Source: Asterias rubens (lineage: Eukaryota > Echinodermata > Asteroidea > Forcipulatida > Asteriidae). Taken from it: 64,000 nucleotides of DNA. The position numbers were made by a program, and so were the translations under genes. The stretch is from NCBI RefSeq assembly GCF_902459465.1, contig NC_047080.1, positions 7,654,144 to 7,718,143 of the forward strand, given 5' to 3'. Each line of letters starts with the position of its first letter. The stretch's first letter is position 1. Below, piece by piece: positions 11,201 to 19,590 of the stretch. The notes beneath the pieces were generated by a model that made no database searches, had not been told where the DNA came from, and was given only the letters and a program-made list of their open reading frames with translations.

Positions 11201-13637
11201 TGAATGGGGTTAGAAAGCATACATAAAAAAGCAGGGGGTAAACAATGAATAGGGGGACAAAAAAGGGGGGGGGGTGAAGGGAAGGGGCTGGCTTGACCAC
11301 AAGCAAGAATATGGAAACACAAAGGACAACATCGAGGGTGGTGAGGTTGGGTAAAAAGTAATTTATATTAGTGAATGAGGCTCAGGCTAAAAGGCTATGG
11401 GGAAAAAAGGAGACGGCAAAACAAAAGGTTTATTAGTCGTTTCCTTCTTGGATGTTCAGACCATGGGGTTGAATGGTCTGGAGGCGTCTAATCCAGAGCT
11501 TCTCCCTACTCAAACGCACAGTCTCTCTGTGGTTGCCTAGTGCCTCTATGCCCTGTAAGATCATGTCAGAAATGGAGTGATTAGGAAGATTGAAGTGATG
11601 ACCTAAAGGTGTATCTTTGGTCCTGTTTCTAAGGACCAAAGAAACAACAGAGTCCTACGGGGAAAGTTCCTTTTGTTGTCACTTTCCACCCCTCACTTCC
11701 TCCCATTCGTAAAATAACCAGTTCTAACCATCATATTCTTCACACATCAGATCGACTTCAACGTGCTGTGCAGGAAGAACCCATAGTTGCCTACAGACGC
11801 CCACCAAGTCTCAGGGATCTCATTGTCCGGGCAGAAGTCCCTCCCATTAATGATGATGTTAATCCCCCTCTACCACAGGGAACTTTTAGGTGTTCCAACA
11901 TCTCCAAATGCATCGTCTGTAGACAACACATCAGGGAATCGGACTCCTTCACCAGTAACACCGGCGGTACCACCCATAAGACAAGGGGTCATGTCACCTG
12001 CACCACCACTAATCTCATTTATCTCATATCTTGCAGAGTCTGTGGTGTTCAATATATAGGTGAAACAAGAACTACACTCAAGAGGCGTTTCTACGGCCAC
12101 AGATCTACAGTCAAGACCCAAAAGCTAGATACACCTGTAGGTCATCACTTCAATCTTCCTAATCACTCCATTTCTGACATGATCTTACAGGGCATAGAGG
12201 CACTAGGCAACCACAGAGAGACTGTGCGTTTGAGTAGGGAGAAACTCTGGATTAGACGCCTCCAGACCATTCAACCCCATGGTCTGAACATCCAAGAAGG
12301 AAACGACTAATAAACCTTTTGTTTTGCCGTCTCCTTTTTTCCCCATAGCCTTTTAGCCTGAGCCTCATTCACTAATATAAATTACTTTTTACCCAACCTC
12401 ACCACCCTCGATGTTGTCCTTTGTGTTTCCATATTCTTGCTTGTGGTCAAGCCAGCCCCTTCCCTTCACCCCCCCCCCCTTTTTTGTCCCCCTATTTATT
12501 GTTTACCCCCTGCTTTTTTATGTATGCTTTCTAACCCCATTCATGTATTTCCACTTCACTGCTTATGTTTCACTTAGTTACCTGTTCATGTTTGTTGTGT
12601 TGTCATTTAGCCTTCGAGAAAGACTCTGCTAGGGTCGAAACGTCAGGCCATTAACTATTTTTTGCATTTATACTCTCGGTCCATTTGGTTGGTAAGTTGT
12701 TTGCAACAGCTAATTCTATTTTCTCAAAATAAACAACATTAATAAACGATAAAATGAATAGATGTAAATAGATATAAAAATGAAGAAACGATCAAATGAA
12801 TGAATGAATCAACAAACGAACGAACGACTGAACCATCCAACATACGAATGAGTAAAACAATAAATATATTAATAAATAGATGTATAAAGAATAAAATAGA
12901 AAAATTAAAAATCATGTCTTTCAGTCTAGTTGTATAATTTGCTGAAAACTGCTCTTTGTATTCCATAGCCATACTGTTGATTAAATAAATGTATGTCTTT
13001 CTTGCTTTGGCTTGGACATTCCAAAAAAAAGTTTGAAAAATGAACTCCTGATTTTAATAATGGTCAAGTCGGAGGACCAGACGTTCTTCAACTGACGTTA
13101 CTATAGAAAAAGCAGTTAAATAAAAATGGCCTAGCTGACGTACATGTACATGTATCACACAGACCCCAAAACAACACTGCATGTACATCAACGTTCAGAG
13201 ACAACACAACTCTACAGCACATTAAAAATATGCAAGGCCTGCAACGTATTTACAACGTTTACGTTGTTATAAAAATGTTGGCAATACAATATGGATTGTT
13301 TTTTTTTTTTTGACTGAGAATCATTTCCAATTTTGAAAGTACACCGGACTTTTAATGTTCTTTATACATAACGAAAGTAACGTGTGTGTGTTTGTGTGAT
13401 TATGTCATCAAATGGCCTGTAATAAACACAACGTACAGAGTGCAGTTTTCACTGACAAAGACCGGATTTTGATAAAGCATAACATTCTATTTACAACCAA
13501 TTCAACACCCAATTTTTCACAGGGACACCAGCTTCTTTCAGTATCACTAAACATTGACAATACTTACCTTCAAACCGGGGAATCAGGGATTCCAAGTCCC
13601 ACTGCCTCAACTTGTCGGCAACTACCGCATCCGCCAT
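8254..13637 (-). CDS. SAM + C2H2 + CACTA-like DDE transposase (element A; one frameshift)
   Basis: Exon 1 (13637-13568) starts MADAVVADKLRQWDLESLIP and splices (GAAG|GTAAGT) to exon 2 (10917-8254) in phase. Together they form a SAM domain (RFEENYIDSSALELLDDD...LIPKVGQRVKF). Without a stop, exon 2 continues to two C2H2 fingers (YICYKC...HLKQQH; CSQSGC...HLESAH). Near 10540 the frame shifts by one base relative to the 757-residue transposase part. That part has NPLGSKKGKHKVLGIYISL, FQSIGDN, ANYFCRFCK, DIMHDFLEG and RQEAKHK, the pattern of CMC/CACTA (tnp2-like) DDE transposases, and ends ...YIPTRYILA. The intron holds a Penelope-like insertion. Because of the frameshift this copy is probably inactive, unless the shift is a sequencing error. 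Confidence 0.75.
11433..11616 (-). pseudogene. inverted duplicate of the GIY-YIG ORF end
   Basis: Minus-strand residues DTPLGHHFNLPNHSISDMIL through HGLNIQEGND repeat the last ~60 residues of the plus-strand GIY-YIG ORF almost exactly. They lie in the left inverted arm and have no upstream coding sequence. Confidence 0.9.
11640..12310 (+). CDS. Penelope-like GIY-YIG endonuclease, C-terminal part
   Basis: The open frame begins at the inversion junction (VPFVVTFHPSLPPIRK...) with no true start, then reads RPPSLRDLIVRAEV, a Cys cluster CSNISKCIVC and the GIY-YIG core LIYLISCRVCGVQYIGETRT, followed by LKRRFYGHRS and GHHFNLPNHS. The Cys/His cluster before the GIY-YIG domain is typical of endonuclease-bearing Penelope elements, where this nuclease makes the nick for target-primed reverse transcription. 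It ends QPHGLNIQEGND and stops at 12310. The N-terminal reverse transcriptase is absent, so it cannot move by itself. Confidence 0.88.
12738..13567. other. intron sequence, nothing recognised
   Basis: This is the part of the SAM gene's first intron between the Penelope insertion and exon 1. It is AT-rich with AAATGAATGA-like simple repeats around 12750-12870. I see no exon or element. Confidence 0.5.
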
Positions 13638-13847
13638 GTTATCTTGTCGTTTGGGACTGTTTCCACACAATACACGACAACAGCGCGCTCACGTGTACAT
13701 CACTACTCAACATAATGCAACATTTAACCCCAAAAAGGGCATGTCCATCTACTTTGTAGTACGTCGCTAGGTAAACTTGACCTCGTAGCGAGGGAAATGT
13801 GTATTTGCAAACAGAAGTTGCTTTCACTATCGATAATTTTAGTGAAA

Positions 13848-13876
13848 CTTCAGAAGGTAAAAATTACCTTCTGAAG
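13848..13876. repeat. short perfect hairpin
   Basis: CTTCAGAAGGTAA and its exact reverse complement are separated by AAA. It lies about 210 bp upstream of the SAM-domain first exon. Role unknown. Confidence 0.8.
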
Positions 13877-14758
13877 GGTATTGGCCAAATCGCCATTTCA
13901 CCCAATATTGAGCAAGAATGTACTCAACTTTCGTACGCAGCACATTTACTCAGCAAGTTTTTACACTTCTTTTTTAGAGTGCACTTGGTGAATTTTACTC
14001 TGAACTATACTGTTCAGTAGCTTCTGACATTAAATCCCTGTCAGCTAGCGGTCTCTATGTATTGGGTTGGTCCTTAACCCAAACAGAGATCCCAAGTTCC
14101 GGCCTCGCAACACTTTCCCTAAATAAGGATCCGATGATCCAATCCAGTCCTCCCTCCTCCAGTCCTGGTGAGATCCTGTTTGTTCCTGGACCTCCTGGTC
14201 CTTGTTCCTTGGGGTCCCTCCCCAGTCCGTCTCCCAGAATTGGGCAAAACATGCCTTTTTTATGCTTTACTAAGCCCCTCCCATGATCACTGCTACATAT
14301 TACAAAACTCTCCTATTGGCTAAAACAACGTGTAAAGAAAATGGGTTACACAACATACAAGTACAGTGACTTAAAGCATAAACAATACACAACTCATACA
14401 AACTTAATATTCCAGACCCTAGAACATCACTGTACCCTGGTCAGTGACTACATGTCATGCATGTAAATGCATACACACAATATAAAGACACACCATTACA
14501 GTCCAGTGTAGTTCCAAATGGCAAGTAGTTACTTATTAACGAGGTACCATCACATGGTTTCGATCCACCAATCACCGTTCTCTAAATTGACTGGCGGTCA
14601 GTTATGCGATTGTTTGTGTTGTTGTTATGCACTTCACCGAATTTGATACACAGACATCAAAATCTTCATGACATGTATCTGTAATTTTTTGGCAATTTCT
14701 CTTTTATTTATCCATTCTCATAAGTGTACAAGTAGAAACAAACACCCTACAAACACAT
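13877..14758. other. intergenic, nothing recognised
   Basis: Unique-looking sequence between the SAM gene start and the retroelement remnant. The short ORFs on both strands overlap each other and show no family pattern. Confidence 0.4.
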
Positions 14759-15368
14759 TTAGAAAACAGAGTGAACATTACATCCCAAAAGGATTGGACT
14801 TCTACTGCCTGTATTAACAGCATTCGAGTGATCACCAGCATGTGAAACAACAAAACTTGCCATAAGGTTGTGACCCATAATCTCCACTTCAGTTTCTAGA
14901 TAGCCGTCAATAGGTATTTCAAGATTATTTGCTCCAAAAAGCCTAATAAATTTACCCATATCGTCCAATTTGCCTACATTCTGTGCTAAGTGTTTACTAT
15001 AAAAGTCTAGAGAAATTAGTGAGGTCTCAGCACCCGTGTCAAGGACACACATTGCCGGGACTCTCCCAATTATAATTGTAGCAGTAGGAATATTCAATTT
15101 GATCAAAAGGTGATCAATTGCAACATTCAATTTGTCCTCATTTGACAGGTCTAGTTGTCGGGAATACGTGTTGAGATCATCTGACCACTCTTTTAGTGTA
15201 AGATCCCCCAATTTTTTTCGGACGACCACTGAACTTTGAGAGTTTCAATGCCGAGGCTTTCTGATATTTCAAGTTCTTAAATGCCCCTGCAAATGTTTGT
15301 GCCATAGCCTGATGCGACTGCTTTAGCGACTCTGCAAGTGCTTCAGCAAATCCCTCCGACATAGCCAT
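14759..15368 (-). pseudogene. gag/aspartic-protease retroelement remnant
   Basis: A minus-strand reading frame starts MAMSEGFAEALAESLKQSHQ and reaches KLSKFSGRPKK, a Gag-like entry motif. A frameshift in an A/T run near 15210 is followed by GDLTLKEWSDDLNTY. It then jumps directly to a retropepsin-like core with CVLDTGAETSLIS, the DTG active-site triad and, later, ILLGCNV. The capsid and nucleocapsid region expected between Gag and protease is missing, and there is no reverse transcriptase. This fits an internally deleted Ty3/Gypsy-type copy. It is broken by both deletion and frameshift; a domesticated protease gene is a less likely alternative. Confidence 0.65.
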
Positions 15369-15496
15369 GGTGCGAGAAATTTATTCTGTTCACAGTAGAA
15401 TTAAACTTAGTTGTTTAATACAGTGGCCGCAAGAAAACACCAATAGCACCAATCACCAAAAATCAACGACAATATATCTATACTAGCCTTGCTAAC

Positions 15497-15560
15497 ATTG
15501 TAACCATGAGCTACAAAGCTTCAAGTCATGACTTGAAGCTTTGTAGCTCATGGTTACAAT
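15497..15560. repeat. 64-bp perfect palindrome with no loop
   Basis: The sequence is its own exact reverse complement around position 15528.5 (centre GTCATGAC), with arms ATTGTAACCATGAGCTACAA and onwards. It lies about 130 bp upstream of the gag-like start. Such DNA can extrude a cruciform and is usually unstable. Confidence 0.97.
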
Positions 15561-15642
15561 TTTATTCAGGCAACACACTTCCTAATCAGGAAACATTCAC
15601 CGTCCAGCAAAGTTAAAATAATCTGAGTTTAATAGTGCCAAT

Positions 15643-15816
15643 TCACATTTGTACTCCTGTTCTTTTCCACTCTATCTTCACTGTATTGGTATCTTCACTG
15701 TCATGACTTGATGGAACATAATCACTTTCAGGTTCTAGTGAGCCAACTTCGTCTGAAGCAGGTTCATCAGACAATACAACAGGGTCTTCCGGTGGTTCAT
15801 GGACTATTACTACAAT
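15643..15816 (-). CDS. acidic C-terminal ORF or exon, unrecognised
   Basis: A minus-strand frame reads VIVHEPPEDPVVLSDEPASD, then EVGSLEPESDYVPSSHDSED and ends KIEWKRTGVQM with a stop at 15643-15645. Upstream is TTGTAG, a possible acceptor or simply the preceding stop. Its composition (acidic, Pro-rich) looks coding, but I do not recognise a family. It could be the tail of a retroelement polyprotein or of a host gene. Confidence 0.3.
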   Translation of the reverse strand: MVVIVHEPPEDPVVLSDEPASDEVGSLEPESDYVPSSHDSEDTNTVKIEWKRTGVQM

Positions 15817-16230
15817 ACATTGGCTCTATGGCATGGAGTTTTGTCATGGGCTTCCCTTTCAAAATTGAACATTCTCTCGATTTGTGGTGATGCTTGCGTA
15901 GTAGATGTACTTGCACACCTTAAAGTTAAAATAATCTTAGTTTGATAGTGCCAAGTTCACTACGTATTTTTTTTCTCTGATTCATGAACAATAGGAGAAA
16001 TGATACTGTCTATTCGTTACATTTAAATTTTAACTTTATGGATGATAAATACTTTTCTGGGAACAAGTGTATGTTTTTCTTTTAACTTGTAAATTGCAAG
16101 TTGTATGTTTACATGAAAGTTTAGTAATGGTTTTTCGACAACCTTAATACTCAGTTTGTATGAAAAAAATAGCATCTATTAAATCTTTGCGGTACCCGCT
16201 GCTAAGGATTCGACCTGCCATTAAGCATTC

Positions 16231-16410
16231 AGGCTAGCTCAGTGGTGTAGTGGTATGACATCTGCTCTAGCAATGGAGTGTTGTGGGTTTGAATCCCACC
16301 CAAGTGATTTGCCGGTGGATTTTTGTCCACAGAACTCGGGGTGGGGGGGGAAGTACCGAGTAAACAGTGCCAAATACACCTTGGTGTACGGGTAAAAACA
16401 AATAATAGTT
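16231..16410 (+). mobile_element. tRNA-derived SINE
   Basis: It has a box A (TAGCTCAGTGG, about 16235) and a box B (GGGTTTGAATCCC, about 16285) at tRNA spacing, followed by a non-tRNA body (CCACAGAACTCGGGG...AGTACCGAG) and an A-rich end. The anticodon arm is not tRNA-like enough for a real tRNA gene. Confidence 0.75.
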
Positions 16411-16794
16411 GTTATAATTTTTCTTGTTCTTTGTTTTTACATTAGAATTAGTTTTGAGAATGCAGCATTGGTACATGTTTAGCCGTTATCAACAAAAATG
16501 TCCAAACAAAAGTTTACTGTTATTAGTTTTTTTTTCTCAGGACACAAAAGGTGTTGAGTTTACAGTGCTTGTTACTTTGTCCTCGAATACAAAATATATT
16601 GTTTGACATCTACGGTGCAATAATTTTATTTTTGACATATTTTTGTACAATCATTGCATTTCCTTGTCCAGAGCATGACGATGCAGTTAAAACCGATTTC
16701 CAATTGAGCATTGTATAATTTACTGAATATCAAGTTCAAATCAATTGAATATTATGTATTCATTGGAAAATACCTGTCCTTCCTCACAGTCAAT
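16411..16794. other. AT-rich spacer, nothing recognised
   Basis: No exon, repeat or structured element seen between the SINE and the following MITE. Confidence 0.4.
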
Positions 16795-17235
16795 GTTAAA
16801 GGCACTGGACACTAATTGTTTTTACTCACAAATTTGTCAGCATAGAAACTTACTTGGTAACAAGCTATGTGGAGAGCTGCAGATAGTATAAAACATTGTG
16901 AGAAACGGCCCCCTCTGAAGTAACAACGTTTTTTAGAAAGATGTAATTTGACACTTAAACTAAATCATAGAAGACTTCAGGCCTGAACACCTTTATCAGG
17001 CATCTGAAAGCATCAAAATTGGTTCAATATGGGTGTTTTTTCTTTCATTGTTCTCTTGCAACTTCGATGACCAATTGGGTCAAAATTTTCAAAGATTTGT
17101 TATTTTATGCATGTTAGGATTCAGAGTATCCAACAGTTACCCGATGGTGTCCAGTGCCTTTAAAGACACTGGACATTAATGGTCATTGTCAAAGACCAGT
17201 CTTATTACTTGGTGTATCTCAACATACACTGTAAA
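16795..17235. mobile_element. fold-back MITE (GGCACTGGACAC family), plus an abutting partial copy
   Basis: A full copy runs from TTAAAGGCACTGGACAC (16796) to GTGTCCAGTGCCTTTAA (17164). A 5' fragment of a second copy (GACACTGGACATTAATGG... TGTATCTCAACATAC) starts at once and ends at 17230. Other copies are at 38106, 43519, 62862 and 63430. Confidence 0.85.
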
Positions 17236-17880
17236 AAAAAAAGGGTAAAAATTACCCAACTTTTTACCCAACGTTGGTTCAAATATCAGCCCCACCAGTT
17301 TTGGGGCAATTATTGCCCAACAGCCGTTGGTTAAACCATTTACTAAATTATTGGGCAAACCCAACTACACATAGTTGGTTAATTCTAATTACACAGCTGT
17401 TGGATATGCTTTGTATACCATTTATTGGTTAAAAGTATTTGTTCAAATACTGGGCAATTTTCAACCAACTGTTAGTGAATATTTTTGGGGTAATTGGTAA
17501 TTTTTTTCACCAATTGTTGGTAAATGTTGTATCCAATTATTGGGATTGTTTAAATTTCTGTCCACATATTGGTCACTTTTCCCACCATGTATTGGTAAAT
17601 GCTGTATCCAATTATTGGGATTGTTTAAATTTCTGTCCACATATTGGTCACTTTTCCCACCATGTATTGGTAAATGCTGTATCCAATTATTGGGATTGTT
17701 TAAATTTCTGACCACATATTGGTCACTTTTCCCACCATGTATTGGTAAATGCTGTATCCAATTATTGGGTTCGTTTAAATTTCTGTACATAAATTGGTCA
17801 CTTTTCCCACCAAATGTTGGTAAATATTTTAACCATTGTTGTTGGAATATTTTAAATGAATTACACACATGCTGGGAAAG
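17236..17880. repeat. TTGGG-rich repeat with 75-bp tandem units
   Basis: After CACTGTAAAAAAAA the region has scattered ACCCAA/TTGGG motifs. From 17529 it holds four units of 75 bp (starts 17529, 17604, 17679, 17754; GTATCCAATTATTGGG). Because 75 is divisible by 3, long repetitive ORFs appear on both strands; these are repeat shadows. Confidence 0.9.
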
Positions 17881-19079
17881 AAAATAAACAGTTAATGCAA
17901 TTCCTTTGTTTATGTTTTATTTATTGAACTTTCTTAACTGCACTGAAAGTACGCTTCAACAATTTAAGCAACCTCAAAGGTAGGACCTTCTTTTGATAAA
18001 CAGACTTAGTAGTCAGTAAAATATATGTGAGGCTTTTCAAGGATCAAAAATTATTTGCGAAACAAATTCGTGAAAAAATGATTTGTAAATAGCTCTATAA
18101 AAAAACATTTGTTTTATAAAAACAATTAGAACATGATGTAACTTGCTCTTTCAGCAATGTCTTTCACACACATAATCTTATAATTACCGAAGTTAAAGCT
18201 TTTGAAACACACACTTGCTTGTTTTTACTTTCTTTTTGTTTGTTTCTCAAAAATGGCACAACAACTTGTATTAAATAACATGCCAATAAAAATATAAACA
18301 AATCTCAAACAACTGGTGCTTGCTTGCCTTGCCTTTCTTTTTGTTTCTGAACAGTAACAATTTGGCTTAATAAATAAACTTGACTAAAAGTAACCTAAAA
18401 ATTGCAAAAGACTTTCGTTAACAAACAAATTTTAGTTTATCAAAATTAAACCTTTGGGAAACTTGCTTGTAATGCCCTTTTTTTTAAAGACAACTGTGCA
18501 CTAATAAAACGTATGTCAAAAATAACTCGCCAATAGACTTCTTTCGTGAACCTTTGGAAAAACGCAAATAAACTGAATGTTAAGTGTCGAGTTGTGTCAA
18601 TTTGTGTTACTTTGCCGACAACACTCGGAATAGTCTACATAAATTAATCAAAGTACAGAACTTATCTTTAAACAAGTTTGCTAACAAGCACTACAGTGTG
18701 TAAATTAAACGAGTTGAATACAACGAGTAGTAAACATAATATTCAGGGTTTGTTCTTCATAAAAAACGATAATCATATTATCAACTTGGTGTACAACATA
18801 GTCAGACTTTGTTAAGTTGAAAACAATGTTTTACACTTGCTTCTTAATTAAAATCTTGAGGTAGTGGTGTTGTTGATGTCTGTTATTATTTTAAATATAA
18901 AATATAAACAGTTTGAATTATCACCCCTTAACATAGGCGGATTCAGGAGTTTTCAGAAGGGGGTCCATCTAGGGGCATGTATTTTATTACAGCCGGGTTA
19001 ATTTCAAAGTGTTGGTAAAGGGCAAACCCCTTATTCCCCAAGCTCTGCCTTTGTTTTAAACAAAACATGATTGAGATGG
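17881..19079. other. AT-rich spacer, nothing recognised
   Basis: Sequence rich in A/T runs downstream of the SAMD3-like gene. I see no exon or element. Confidence 0.4.
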
Positions 19080-19225
19080 GAAAATTTCATGGAAGATTTC
19101 GGAAAGTCAAAAAGGCTCTCAGGCCTGTACTAGAGTTGGACTGTCTTTGTTTGTTGGAAGTCCAGGTTGGTTGAAAATGCACCTCTCAAAGATCTTCCAC
19201 ACAATTCTGCAAAGTCTGCCCTTGT
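19080..19225 (-). pseudogene. partial duplicate of the SAMD3-like last exon
   Basis: This stretch matches 19590-19735 with small changes (GGTTGGTTGAAAAT, TTTGTTTGTTGGAA, CACCTCTCAAAGA). It corresponds to the C-terminal end of the SAMD3-like protein (around KFFERYIFNQPG). It lies about 510 bp further downstream, so it is a tandem-duplication remnant with no open frame. Confidence 0.7.
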
Positions 19226-19590
19226 TTTACAAAAATGTATGATTGAGATACTTTATACATAACACTATAAGAGTTTGTTTCCAGTAAGAGAAACAAAAAA
19301 TAAATTAATACATCTTTCAATTGCATTCAACTAGTTTTAACTGTCATGATTTTTGTAGTATTGTTTGTTTCTTTTAAGTTTGAAAGCAAATAGAGGTTTG
19401 AAAGATTAAGTAACCTGTCAAAGAACAACCATGTTTTCCCCCCATAGTCTTACTATCTAATTTCTTGACAGTCATACGATTCTAAACAAGGCAAATGTCA
19501 TGACCATTAATGAGTCTGCACTGTAACAAGGAATGAATGAATAGGTAAACAACAAAATGTCAAACAGCCCATGGTCAATCTGGGAAGCTT

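Larger units (their letters stand above)
11081..12723 (+). mobile_element. Penelope-like retroelement with inverted arms
   Basis: The insertion is flanked by a 14-bp direct repeat, TCAAAATAAACAAC, at 11067-11080 and 12724-12737. About 537 bp at the left (11081-11617) is an inverted copy of the right end (12125-12664). Between and into the right arm runs the plus-strand coding part. The inverted layout recalls the pseudo-LTR arrangements of Penelope elements. The reverse transcriptase part is missing, so this is a 5'-truncated fold-back copy. Confidence 0.85.

Noticed and set aside
13412-14286. Several 65-115 residue ORFs near 13.4-14.3 kb
   Set aside because: They overlap on both strands, show no family pattern, and one covers the antisense of the real SAM first exon.
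16231-16300. Functional tRNA gene
   Set aside because: Boxes A and B are present but the cloverleaf is poor and a SINE body follows.
17439-17887. Repeat-protein ORFs on both strands (GLFKFLSTYWSLFPPCIGKC units)
   Set aside because: They exist only because the 75-bp period is divisible by three; they appear on both strands with no gene signals.
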